A stretch of DNA of 64,000 nt from NCBI GenBank assembly GCA_011799875.1, contig CM022302.1, forward strand, positions 520,361,229-520,425,228, read 5' to 3'. The translations under genes were made by a program, and so were the position numbers. The notes beneath the pieces are model-generated. The model had not been told where the DNA came from. It worked only from the letters and a program-made list of their open reading frames with translations, and searched no databases. How positions within the stretch are numbered: the first letter of the stretch is position 1; every line of letters starts with the position of its first letter. This DNA is from Thinopyrum elongatum (lineage: Eukaryota > Streptophyta > Magnoliopsida > Poales > Poaceae). This document shows, one piece after another, positions 22,820 through 33,960 of this stretch.

Positions 22820-23659
22820 CTACGATCGGACCCATGCAATTCGCATCAGCTCCCCTCGACGCTTGTCCAGGAGACAAATGCACCGCAGCAGTAACCTCGC
22901 CTGAGTGTCGTCGCAAAGCACCTTCCATTGATGCAGATGAGAGATTAGTTTTGCTAAGACACAGTTGACACTTCTCCAGGTACGGCCCTGAAAACAAAAG
23001 TAATTTCTCAGTTTCCAAATGCTCCACAAGGATGCAGCCACTGTCAGATTAAGAACTGGGTTTTTCTCATAATTCTGCCATAAGGCCCACACATCATTAT
23101 ATTGGAAATACATGGGCAGGCAAAACACTCCGAAACAAAATCCAAAATATGTTTCGCAACCACACATTCAAAAAGTAAATGATGTACAGTTTCATTTTCA
23201 CAAGAGAAGAGGCAAGATAGATCATCCACATGTCTCCTTTTAGCCAAATTATCACGGGTAAGCACTTTGTTATGGACACTGAGCCATAAAAACACATGGA
23301 TTTCTTGTGGACAAATAACCTTCCAGAGCTTATGTCCAATAGTAGGTTTTGTTCCACCAAAATTGATTTGCTTACAGAAAGAACTAACTGAATAGATCCC
23401 ATTTGCCTCCAGAGACCAAATGGGCGAATCAGCTTCATCTCGTAGATGAGCTGTATTAACCACAGAAACCAATTGGTTCCAGCTATCAATTCCTGTTTCA
23501 TCTACGCATCTTCTAAAGGTTAATTTCAGGGTGATGCCATCCCAGACTTGTGCTACAGAGCACTCAGTTTGGTTACAAATGCAGAACAAGTCCCATAATT
23601 GTGTTTTCAGGGAACATTCCCCGACCCAAGTGTCATGCCAGAAACTGATACTTTCTCCA
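22820..23659 (-). pseudogene. LINE reverse transcriptase C-terminus with zf-RVT region
   Basis: The minus strand reads GESISFWHDTWVGECSLKTQ, WDLFCICNQ, a variable stretch, then HKLWKVICPQEIHVFLWLSV and CENETVHHLLFECVVAKHI. This is the zinc-binding zf-RVT region that follows plant LINE reverse transcriptases (Cys and the HLLFEC block). A frameshift near 23100 leads to the final segment, WSIWKLRNYFCFQG and ending RRGELMRIAWVRS. The preceding residues (FWKSATWAFNAARNFYRWRL) lie at 33402-33500, separated by the inserted LTR element. The polymerase active site is not present in the window. Confidence 0.85.
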
Positions 23660-24431
23660 TGTCGTGGTATTCTCATGTCAGTCGATAGGGGGGATCGCGA
23701 GACGACAGATGCCACGGAGTGGCTTGAGATGAGGGCAAGACTGCCGTGGAATATCCGGGACGGGTATGCGAGTACCACGCGGGGTTTTTACCCAGGTTCG
23801 GGGCTCTCCGGAGAGATAATACCCCTACTCCTGCATGTCTGAATATATATGTGGGATATACGGGTTGCAGTACAGAGTGCTCCTGGAGCTGTGTCTGAGA
23901 TCAGTGCCATGGGCACCTGGTCTTGTATATACGTGCATATGAGCACAAGTGTGCGCATGGCCGTGGCTTGTGGCCGAAAGAGCCAGGCCATGTGTGGCCG
24001 TGGGAGTGTGTGTGCTCATGCGTGAGCATGGATGGCCCTCTGAGAGCCTCACCTGGTGCTCCTTATAAAGGGGATCCCAGGGGACAAGGGGTGGCCCGCT
24101 GGGCCTAACTATACTATTTAGGGGACACCGATGTGACGCGCTACACCTGCTACAGTGCGCCACTATTGCTCAGCAGTGGACTGGTACAGCCGTCTCGTCA
24201 GCGGTATGGTTGTCTTGTCGATGTCGGTCGGAGCTGCAGTGGTTGACTCGCGTAGCAGGCTGGGTGGAGCAGCCGGGTGGCGAGCCAGCCGAGGCAGTTG
24301 GACAGGGGGCCGCCTGGAGCGACCGGGTGGCGAGCCGGTCGGAGCAGTCGGACTGAGGGGCGTGGGCCGTCCCGATGTCTTGAAGCGTTGTTTCGCCGCC
24401 TTTGGGGTACCCGGGGGTCATTCCCCCGACA
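23660..24431 (-). repeat. LTR, 3' copy in element sense
   Basis: It starts TGTCGTGGTATTCTC and ends CATTCCCCCGACA. It pairs with 32630-33401. About 14 differences are visible in the first 150 bases, fewer further in, suggesting an insertion that is not recent. CTTATAAAGG (about 24061) is a TATA-like word inside the LTR but reads on the plus strand. Confidence 0.85.
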
Positions 24432-24505
24432 GTAGCCTCCGAGCCTCCTGGCAACTTGGAAAGTTGGGAGGAGGTTTTTTAGCGGGCGTCGGTGTAGAAG
24501 ATGCT

Positions 24506-27500
24506 TGTGACGACCCCGGCTTAATCGTGCACTAACCATACACACAAATGCACAAGATTAAGCCAAAGGACTCACTTGAAGATATCACAACACAACTCTA
24601 GAACATAAATAAATTCATACAAGCTTTATATTACAAGCCAGGGCCTCGAGGGCTCGAATACATAGCTCGATGGCATACAAGTGTCAGCGGAAGTATCAGA
24701 TATCTGGGTACAGATATATTACAGAAATAGAGATAAGCCTTTTAGAAAGGTGGGGCAAAATAAAATACTACGATCGAAAGGCGTAGGCCTACTGCCTAGG
24801 TCCCTCCGAATCCTACTCCTGGTCGTCAGTCGGCTCCTCGTAGAAGTACTCGTCGGGAGGGTAGTAGTAGTAGCCGTAGTCGTCGACAGGGGCTGCTATC
24901 TCAGGGGCTCCGTCATCTGGCGACGTCAAATGGATATGGGGAGAAAAAGAAAATAAAGCAAACATGAGTACTCATCCGAAGTACTCAGCAAGCGAGGATC
25001 TACACTACATATGCAACATTTTCAAAGGAGGGCTGTATATATGGACTGGGCTGCAGAAATGCCAGAATAGAGGGAGAAAGCCTAGTCCTATCGAAGACTA
25101 GCATCTTCAGCATCTTCATCAGTCTTGCAGCATAAGGAGAGTGCAGAATAACATAATGTAAAGTAGTAGTAATGTTATCAACCTCGGCCAGAGATCCTTC
25201 CTCGACTCCCTGCGAGAAAGCAATCCCAGTGTCATACTATCCAGTTCTCATCTCAGTTCTAGTTGTACCGATTGGGATACAACTCCGAGTGTCCGTTACC
25301 GTAGGGCAGGCTATCGATAGAAGTTTCTTCCCTGCAGGGGTGCACCAAGTTACCCACCATGCTCGCTTAACTTCGGCCGGACACACTTTACTGGGTCATG
25401 CCCGCCCTCGACCAAACGATACGCCGCAACCCGACCGAATACTTAACAGAGAGGTCAGCACGCCGGACTAAACCTATGCGCCCGGGGGTCTTGGGCCTTC
25501 GCCCCGGGAACTCCTGCACGTTGCGTACGCGGCTGAAAGCAGACCTAGCAACCCCTTAATACAAGCGCGGTTGCGTAACCAGTCCAATTCAGCGCGCGCC
25601 GCTCAATTACTGACGTCTATTAAGCTCCGGCTGAAGTATACGACGCAGAACGCCCATACTATGCCCACGTGATGGTTAGTGCTATCAGGCCAGAGGCCCC
25701 TCAGATCAAATATCCAAACCGTTTAGTGGTTTAGGAGCGCGCGGTAACAAGCAGAGACTCACGATCGATGTGACCCCGTCGCCCCGTCTCGAGGACTTGC
25801 GGCAAGGGCTAAGAATGCCCGGCCACGCCTCGTAGTTATCTCCCGGGCACCTCTCAGGTCAACCCGACTCCACATCACTTCGCATTCATGCTCGCACGGG
25901 TACCCCTCAGGGCTAACTCGTCTTTAGTATCATGGTTCAGTGTTCAGTCATAGTAACCTAAGTCTCCGTGTGTCTGACACCAAGGGGGAACCCTGAGAAA
26001 TCACCCCCGATGGGATCCCACTCGATGCTATCATCAAGGTGAACGAAGGAGGAATCACCCTCGAGGTCCACACTTGAACGGTTGCACGACGGCGTCGGTA
26101 TCGAGGGTGGTGTAGGAGGAATCACCCTCGCTTACCACGACCGATTAACTAACCTACAAGGTTATCATCAGAAGTGCTGACGAGGTATCACACTCGGCAC
26201 CTGATAGTAACCCAGTAGTGTCGAGCAATTTAAGGGGGAAGTGACGTGCGGTGCCAGGGTTTGATCTTCGATCCCGTTGCTCGGGTCTTCTGAGAGTCTA
26301 GCGGGGCAGTCGGGACAAGTGGGCCTCTGATAAGGCTCTACCCATCCTATACTAAACAGTTTAGGATAGCAGGAAAGTATCAACAGCAGGTTACAAGTAA
26401 ACAGGCTATGCAGCAGATATAGGACAACAGTAGCAGCAGTAACTTCTAATGCAAGCATAAGAGAGAAGAGAGTGGGCGATATCGGAATGCTCAAAATGGG
26501 GGTGCTTACCTGTCTGCTCTGCGGCAAGGGCAAGGTCTTCAGCGGTGTCTTCGGGGACGAAGTCGTGCTCCGGAGCTGCGTCTGCCTCAGGAGCTACGTC
26601 AACGTTGGGGTCTAATCGAGAGAGAAGAGGGGGAGGGAACATGTAAACATAATTCAAACAGATGCAACACGGGGCATGCTATGCTACAATGCAGTGCGGG
26701 GTTGCCTAAAGATATGTCTAAGTCATTTTGGTTATTTTTGGATTAAAGTTGGATTTATTATCCGGTGGTTATGCACTATTCATCTACCGGATACGAACGA
26801 AATGTTACAGGTTCTCCTACGTAGGAGATTCCGGCATCGAAACAGACGACACGATCAGATTCGTCTCATCGTTCTGAGCAACTTTCATGTTTTAAGTTTT
26901 TCGATCTGAGCTACGATTTAAAAGTTATGAATTTTCGAAGTTTAAATGATTTTCTGGAATTATTTTATTTAACAAAAAATGATATATGATGTCAGCATGA
27001 TGTCACTGTGATGTCAGCAGTCAATAGCGGCTGACCAGGGTCAAACCTGACATGTGGGTCCAGTGAGGCCCACATGTCAGCCTCTGTTATGGCTAACAGT
27101 TGATTAACTACTTAACATGGTTAATTAGGGAGGTGGGCCCAGTCTGTCAGTGAGGGTTTAGCCACTTAATTAACTAAACTAATTATTTATTTAATTATCT
27201 ATTTATTTTAATTAGTTAATTGAAGTGGGGCCCGCCTGGCAGTGGTTGTGGTTGCCACGTCAGCGTGGTTGACCTGGTCAACTGGTCCACTGGGACCCAG
27301 TGGCCAGTGACCCAGGCACGGCCACGTCGTCGCCACGTCGTCGCCGGCGCCGGAATGGCTCCGGCGAGCCCCTCGCGGCGGCTACCTCGCCGGAGAGGTT
27401 CGGATTTCCTCTAGGGGGCACCAATTCGCGCGGGGTTTGCGGCATTCGAACGGTCGCTCTGAGCCGCGTCGAGTGGTGGCACTGGCTCGGCCGGAGACGA

Positions 27501-28726
27501 CGCGAATCTGCGGCGGCGAGCAACGTGACGGACGCCGGCATTCGGCCGTGGCTGGTAATGGAGTTAGAGGGCACATCAAAAGGCGTGGGGGGCGCATTCC
27601 AACCGCGGGGTGAAGCTGAGCACGTTCCCGTGCTCGGGCGGCCATGACAGGGGCTAACTCCTCGGCGGCGAGCTCCGCGGCGGTAGTACGCTCGGGCGGC
27701 GTAGGTGGGGGTGCCTACGGTGGCGGAATAGCTCGGGAGAGAGAGGGGAAAGGTGCGCGCGCTCACCGTGGAGGCACACGTAGGCCCGGCGAAAGCTTAG
27801 GAGCTGCAGATCGACGGCATTCGCCGGCGGAGCTCCGGCGACAGAAGATGAAGATGGGCTCGATCCACTCGATGCGGCGGCGCAGAGCTCGAACCAGCAG
27901 TCGGAGAGGAAGGAGAGGAGGCAGGCGGAGCGAACGGGCTCGGTCTTAGGCGTCGAGGAGGCCTGTGGCCACGCCGGCAAGCTCGGCCATGGCGGCGGCT
28001 TCGGGCGTCCGTGCGGGAGGGAGAAGAGAGCGAGCAAGGGGAGTGGAATGCGGGGTCTAGGGTTCGAGGGGAGGGCCGAGGTGATACTTATCCACCTCGC
28101 GGCTCGCCGGATGCCCGACGCGTGCGGCATCGGCGGCGTGTCGGCTCGCGCAGTCGACACCGGAGAGGGAGAGAGCGAGAGGAGGGAGAAAGAGGCCGGC
28201 TGGGCTGGGCCGTGCACTGTGCACTTAGGTCCAGTCCAGTGCGGCTGCTATACCCTTTTTTCTTTATTTTCCTTTTCTGCTGCTTCTTTTTATTTCTTTG
28301 CTGTTTTGGAAAATAGTTAGGCCACTGATGCACTTTTGTAAAATGTGGGACTTGGCCCAAATATTTATATGCAATAATTCCTGTTACCAAAAACTAGTTT
28401 GAGCAGGTTTGGATTTCATTTGAATTTGAAATGAATTTAATTAGATTAAATAATTCTATTTTGGTGCTGTTTCATGTGGTTTGAACCATTTAACTAGTTC
28501 CAATTCCATTGTTCATATTTTTATGAGTGCTTCTGGAATATTTGCTATTTAGTGAACATTTTTCCCACAGTGTTTGAGCAAGTTGATTTTGCCCTTTTGA
28601 ATTTGAGTTGATTTCCAGAATAGGGTTTGAACTATTTTGGTTAACCACTATGTTTAGGCACTGCAAATGATATGACTTGGCATTATTAGCAGCTGATCAC
28701 AGTGGTGGTTACACAGGGGTGTTACA
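24506..28726. mobile_element. 4.2-kb solo LTR, copy 2
   Basis: The ends are the same as copy 1 (TGTGACGACCCCGGC to GGGGTGTTACA), and the flanks are a perfect ATGCT duplication (24501-24505, 28727-28731). Length is 4221 bp, against 4196 for copy 1. The two copies are similar throughout with small indels, including the same GGAATCACCCTCG repeats and the same T-rich right part. It sits just inside the left LTR of the non-autonomous element, so it is the youngest of the three nested layers here. Confidence 0.82.
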
Positions 28727-28731
28727 ATGCT

Positions 28732-30060
28732 GATGACGGCCGGCTGCGGGCCGCAGCTGGTGCAGCTTGTTTCCGGCGGGGGCGCGCGAGCGCACCCGCT
28801 GGGTGTAGCCTTTGAGCCTCCGGGCAACTTTGGAAAAGTTGGGTGGAGGCTTTTCGCGGTTGTTGGTGCAGACGATGGCGTCGAGGGGCCGGTTGCAGCC
28901 GGCGGCGGGCGTGCAACAGGCGTGGCGTGTTCCGAGCGGGGGCGCGCAAGCGCACCCGCTGGGTGTAGCCTCCGAGCCTCCGGGCAACTTGGAAAAGTTG
29001 GGCGGAGGGTTTTGTTGTTGATGATGAAGCCGACGGCGACGTCGAGGGTGCCGGGCGCGGACACGGAGTCCGCCGGCTGATGGGCGTCGGCCGCCCCGAT
29101 GTCTTGAAGCGTTGCTTCGCCGCCTTTGGGGTACCCGGGGGTCATTCCCCCGACAGTAGCCTCCGAGCCTCCGGGCAACTTGGAAAGTTGGGCGGAGGTT
29201 TTTTAGCGGGCGTTGATGTAGAAGATGTTGATGACGGCCGGCTGCGGACCGCAGCCGGCGCGGCTTGCTTCCGGAGGGGCGCGCAAGCGCACCCGCTGGG
29301 TGTAGCCTCCGAGCCTCCGGGCAACTTTGGAAAAGTTGGGTGGAGGCTTTTCGCGGTTGTTGGTGCAGATGATGGGGCCGGTTGCAGCCGGCGGCGGGCG
29401 TGCAACAGGCGCGACATGTTCCGAGTGGGGGTGCGCAAGCGCACCCACTGGGTGTAGCCTCCGAGCCTCCGGGCAACTTGGGAAAGTTGGACGGAGGGTC
29501 TTGTTGTTGGTGATGAAGCCGACGGCTGATGGGCGCGGGGCCCTGCCAGGCGCGGACGCGGAGTCTGCCGACTGGTGCTATCGGGAGCGGACGCGAGGCC
29601 GCCGGCTGGTGTTGTCGGGCGTGGATGCGGGGTCCGCCGACTGATGCTGTCGGGCGCGGACGCGGGGTCCGCCGACTGATGCTGTCGGGCACGGACGCGG
29701 GGGTCCGCCGATTGAAGCTGTCGGGCGCGGACGCGGGGTCCGCCGACTGATGCTGTCGGGCGCGGACGCGGGGTCTGCCGACTGATGCTGTCGGGCGTGG
29801 ACGCGGGGTCCGCCGACTGATGCTGTCGACGACAGCCGACTGCGGGCTGCAACCGGCGTGGCTTGCTTCCAGTGGGGGCGCGCCAGCGCACCCACTGGGT
29901 GTAGCCTCCGAGCCTCCGGGCGACTCGAAGAGTCGGGCGGAGGGTTTTTGCTGCAGATGAAGCAGGCGGTGGGATGCCGGTTGTAGCCGGCGTCGGGCCT
30001 GCAACCATCCTCCAGGAGAGGAGGGGGTTCCCTCGGAGATGATCATGCAAAAGACAAAGT
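28732..30060 (-). repeat. Repeated modules in the non-autonomous element
   Basis: A module centred on CTCCGAGCCTCCGGGCAAC followed by TTxGGAAAAGTTGGGCGGAGG recurs near 24437, 28810, 28970, 29161, 29307, 29459, 29906 and (partial) 30709. Most copies are preceded by GCGCACCCGCTGGGTGTAGC. The copy near 29161 is preceded by a 75-base echo of the LTR end (29080-29156 against 24358-24431), showing that part of the LTR boundary was duplicated inward. Long minus-strand open frames here (up to 445 codons) are Pro/Arg/Ala-rich by-products of the GC content. Confidence 0.75.
29551..29826. repeat. 35-bp minisatellite, about eight units
   Basis: The unit is GGGCGCGGACGCGGGGTCCG followed by CCGACTGATGCTGTC. 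The first two units are diverged and the later ones nearly identical. The unit length is not a multiple of three and the array has no splice or coding logic I can see. Confidence 0.85.
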
Positions 30061-32629
30061 TAGTCTGCGCAGATATATCAAATGTTTGCTTTTAGCATTG
30101 CAAGTTTTATGCGGAGGGTGCCGACTCGGTTTCGTCCGAGCCCCCCTCAATCTTTTTCATGACCCCTCCGCTCTTTGGCTTGTGCTCTCGCTAGCCGGAC
30201 AGCCGCGCTGCGGTCTGTGGCTGAGAGTGGGCCGCATAGTGGAGTGTACAGTACTCAGACTCTAGGAGCGGATTTAACTGAGCAGATACTCATAAAGCAA
30301 ATGGCCGGGTCGCCCGAACGGTTTTCTCCCCGGACGTTTTTCGCGTGGGTGTCCTCTAGCGTTTGCTCTTGCTAGCCGGACAGCCGCGCTGCGGTCTGTA
30401 GCTGAGACGAAGAGTGAGCTTTTGGTACCGCGCACGCTACTAAGCCGTCTGCGGGAACAAACGTCTCAGGCCAAACGGCCATCCCCCGGGCCAACTCTGG
30501 CTGGCGCCGGGGCGAACAGTGGTGCAACTGTAATAAAATGCGGAGATAGCCCCCCGAGCATCGCTCGGGGTAATCCGTATTTGCGCGGTGCAAAAATATG
30601 TGGGTGAGGAGCTCACATTGCTTTGATGCAGACGAGGCGGAGGTTGACGAAGACAGCTGGCGCGGCTAGGTGCTCGCGGAGCGCGCCGACGCACCCGCTG
30701 GGTGTAGCCTTCGAGCCTCCGGGTGCTCGAAGGGGGTCCCGGCCGGTCAGGCTCTACCGGCCAGGCGGCGGAGCGGGACGCAGCCGAGCTGGCTTGGCAC
30801 AGCCGGCGATGCGTCGAGGCGGCCGGGTCGGCTTGGCACAGCCGACCGGGCGCTAAAACGGGCAGGCAAGGGCCGCGGGCGGGCGGAGGCTGCTTTTGTT
30901 TTCTTCTTTTTCTTCTTTGACCGGCTGCTGGCAGCCGGACGGACACTTTTATCATCTGCCGGCTGTTAGGAGCCGGACTCTCTTCTTTTTTTTTTCTGCC
31001 GGCTACTGGCACCCGAACGCTTTTTTTTACAGCGCCCGGCCACTGACTTTTCTCCAAGCCGATTTGATGGGAGCTGCCGACCTCTTTTCTTCATGAATAA
31101 ACGGAACAGAGAGCCGGCAGGGCCGTCGTGCAGGCGCGCGGAGCGGGACGCCACAAGGCGAAGGCGGCGCGGGGGACCTGGAGCCGGCCCGAGCCGGACG
31201 CGCGGAGGCGGGGTAGGCTGGCCGCGGGGCGGGGCTGGCCGGGTGGCGGGAAAGAGCCGGGGGCCGGGTTGCAGGAGCCGGCGAGCGGTCGGGTCGCCGG
31301 GTACGCGGGCGAAGCCGGCGAGGAGAGGCGCAGCCGGGTGGCGGGGAAGCCGGTGCGGGGCGGCAGCCGGCGCTGCAGCGAGGGCGGCGACGGCCGAGCC
31401 CGGGGAGGTGCGCGAGGAGGCCGGCCAGCACGGAAGCTAACAGCGGAGCAGGCGGCCACGGCGGCACCCGGCGTGGGCGGCGCGCGGAGGCGGCTGAGGG
31501 GCGACGCGGGAGGCGGCTGGGGCCGCGAAACAGGCGGCCGCTGGCGGACCCGGCCTGCGGTCGATGCGGAGGAGCACCCGGCCGGGTGCACGCGGGCGCT
31601 GGGGCGCGCGGCAGCGGAGTGGAGTCACGCGCGCGTTGGAGTGGAGTGGGCACGACGCAGAGGGCGGGACGGCCACGGGCAGCGCGGAGGAGGTGGTGGC
31701 CCGAGCGGGGTGAAGTCCGCGGGCGAGGGCGTGGAGCCGCGCACAGGCTGATGCGGGCGCAGGGGTGCACGCGGACGGAGCTCGTTGAGGCGGGGCCGGC
31801 CGGCCGTGGGAACACGGTGACGAGGAGGCGGGCTCGAGCACGCTGGCGCACGAGCGTGGTGGCGGGCGAGCGGAGCGGGGCCCACGCGGGCGGTTGGGGT
31901 CGGGCTCGGGCTCGGCCGAATCCAGTAGGCCGACGGAGCAGCCGAGCAGGGGCAAAGGCACCGGAGCTCGCGGACGGAGCAACGAGCGTTCGCGGCGGCG
32001 CCATGACCGCGTGCAGCAGAGCCGACGACAGCGCCAGTTGAGGGTGCGGGAGGAGCAGCCGAACTGGCAGCTAGGAGCTTCGAGGCGGCGCCATGGACGG
32101 GCAGAGGCGGGCAAACGAGGAAGGGGAGCTTTCCCGGTGGCTGGGGAAATCGGGCGCCCGCGTGTGCGTACGCGTCCCTGGGCGACGGCACACGGGAGGA
32201 AGAACGAGGGGAGTGGACCAGCAGGGCGAGCTAGCACAGAGCCATTGTCTGGGAAGTGTCTGGGCATTATCTGGCTTGTAATCTGTTTTGCATCTGGCCA
32301 GCATGAAAAAGAAGAACGAGGGAGAGGCTGGAGCAGAACGCGTATGAGTCCGGTGGCGAGGCAGAGGCGCGAGGAGAGGAGGAAACGGCGGCCGCGGCAC
32401 GCGAAGGCTGCAGCAGCGCTCGAGCAGCACACGCGGGCGTGGCAAAGGCGCTCGGTGCCATGGCCGACGGCGAGGACGCGCCGTCCCGCGCGGCTGCCCT
32501 GGGGGCGTGTTGATGTCGAGCCCTCGGGCGCGGCCGGAGAGACGGCAGCGACGTTGCGGCGGTGATGATGAAGATGGTCCCGCCCGGACCGCGGTTCCAG
32601 CAGTAGCTTGCCCCACGGTGGGCGCCAAC
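30061..32629 (-). other. GC-rich leader and internal region of the non-autonomous element
   Basis: The stretch from the primer-binding-like site (32611-32628) to about 30600 is very GC-rich. It is open over long spans in several frames on both strands (for example 423 codons on the minus strand), with no domain. A direct repeat GCTAGCCGGACAGCCGCGCT plus GCGGTCTGT occurs at 30191 and 30374. Lacking codon structure, I treat it as untranslated leader. Confidence 0.5.
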
Positions 32630-33401
32630 TATCGTGGTATTCTCGCGTCAGTCGGCAGGGGGGATCGCGAGATGACAGATGCCACGGGGTGGCTTGAGGT
32701 GAGGGCAAGACTGCCGTGGAATATCCAGAACGGTTATGCGAGTAGCACGCGGGGTTTTACCCAGGTTCGGGACTCTCCGGAGAGATAATACCCCTACTCC
32801 TGCATGTTTGAATATATATGTGGGATATACGGGTTGCAGTACAGAGTGCTTCTGGAGCTGTGTCTGAGATCAGTGCCATGGGCACCTGGTCTTGTATATA
32901 TGTGCATATGAGCACAAGTGTGCGCATGGCAGTTACTTGTGGCCGAAAGAGCCAGGCCATGTGTGGCCGTGGGAGTGTGTGTGCTCATGCGTGAGTATGG
33001 ATGGCCCTCTGAGAGCCTCCCTTGGTGCTCCTTATAAAGGGGAGCCCAGGGGACAAGGGGTGGCCCGCGGGGCCTAACTATACTATTTAGGGGACACCGA
33101 TGTGACGCGCTACACCTGCTACCGTGCGTCACTATTGCTCAGCAGTGGAAAGGTACAGTCGTCTCGTCAGCGGTATGGCCGTCTTGTCGATGCCGGGTCG
33201 GAGCTGCAGTGGTTGACTCGCGTAGCAGGCCGGGTGGAGCAGCCGGGTGGCGAGCCAGCCGGGGCAATCGGACAGGGGGCCGCCTCTAGCGACCGGGTGG
33301 CGAGCCGGTCGGAGCAGTCAGACTGAGGGGCGTGGGCCGCCCCGATGTCTTGAAGCGTTGTTTCACCGCCTTTGGGGTACCCGGGGGTCATTCCCCCGAC
33401 A
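32630..33401 (-). repeat. LTR, 5' copy in element sense
   Basis: It is the partner of 23660-24431 and has the same length. The outermost bases are TATCGTGG where the partner has TGTCGTGG, so one terminal base has mutated. The CTCCA duplication follows directly. Confidence 0.85.
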
Positions 33402-33499
33402 CTCCATTCCCCAACCTCCATCTGTAGAAGTTTCTGGCTGCGTTAAAAGCCCAGGTAGCACTTTTCCAAAAGGTAGAGCCCACCCGACGTCCGGGAATG

Positions 33500-33960
33500 T
33501 GGGATCGATTCGACCGGAAATGAAATGCAATCGGAACAACCTGCAACCTATCATTGATAGAATAATAAAAAACATTTCTGGCTGGTTGGGGAGATACCTT
33601 ACTTATAAGGGTAAGATCATTTTGCTGTGTGTCTGCATTGTTAGTATTCCTGTATACCTGATGTCCATGATTAAATTCCCTAAGTGGGCTATTAATGCTA
33701 TTAACTCTTAAATGGCTCATTTTTTTTGGAGGAATATGGATAACCATCATAAATATCACTTAGCTAGATAGGGGATGGTCTCCAGAAAGAAAGAGTTTGG
33801 GGGATTGGGTATCCTAACATTAGAGAATTTAATATGGCACTTTTGGCCGCCTGGGGAAAAAGATTTTTTGATAATAAAAATAGTGAGTGGAAAAAAATTA
33901 TTTCTTATAAGTATGACATTGAATCTCCTAATATTTTTTGGACTAAGAGTGGGGTGGGCT
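33500..33960 (+). pseudogene. LINE reverse transcriptase, inverted upstream segment
   Basis: The plus strand reads NNLQPIIDRIIKNISGWLGR, YLTYKGKIILL, IPVYLMSMIKFPKWAINAIN, a stop, MAHFFWRN and, after a frame change, KKEFGGLGI, NMALLAAWGKRFFD, IISYKYDIESPNIFW and SGVGSNF. This is the thumb region that, in a normal plant LINE, lies just before the GSxFWKSATW block. That block is found on the opposite strand at about 33490. The plus segment ends at VGSNF and the minus segment begins at VGSTFWK, so the two meet at the same point of the protein. Confidence 0.8.

Larger units (their letters stand above)
23660..33401 (-). mobile_element. Non-autonomous LTR retrotransposon (LARD-like), with solo LTR nested in it
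   Basis: Two 772-bp direct LTRs (23660-24431 and 32630-33401) enclose the element, and a perfect CTCCA duplication flanks it (23655-23659, 33402-33406). On the minus strand the LTR starts TGTCGGGGGAATGACCCCCG. Just inside the right LTR the minus strand reads TTGGCGCCCACCGTGGGGC, a primer-binding-site-like sequence, so the element points left. The first LTR base pair on the right is TA instead of TG. Without the nested 4.2-kb solo LTR it is about 5.5 kb. No gag, protease, reverse transcriptase or integrase motif was found, only GC-rich leader and repeat modules. It must depend on proteins from another element. Confidence 0.85.
22552..33960 (-). mobile_element. LINE insertion with an inverted 5' part (twin-priming-like), carrying a nested LTR element
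   Basis: The left edge is a run of 11 T (22552-22562), the complement of a poly(A) tail. From there the minus strand reads a LINE C-terminus up to 23659 and, after the LTR element (TSD CTCCA), on to about 33500. Beyond about 33500 the LINE coding sequence continues on the plus strand up to about 33960. Upstream-of-junction codons are therefore inverted relative to the 3' part, the arrangement produced by twin priming. No target duplication could be fixed because the right edge abuts a palindromic element. Confidence 0.7.

Noticed and set aside
23797..24110. Cys/His-rich small frames inside the LTR (MYIRAYEHKCAH type)
   Set aside because: They lie wholly in the LTR, appear in both LTR copies and have no homologous domain I know.
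28709..30046. 445-codon open frame on the minus strand
   Set aside because: It is a Pro/Arg/Ala-rich frame produced by GC-rich tandem modules, with no domain. Overlapping long frames occur on the same strand.
31437..32708. 423-codon open frame on the minus strand
   Set aside because: It overlaps an LTR boundary and several other open frames on both strands; GC content alone explains it.
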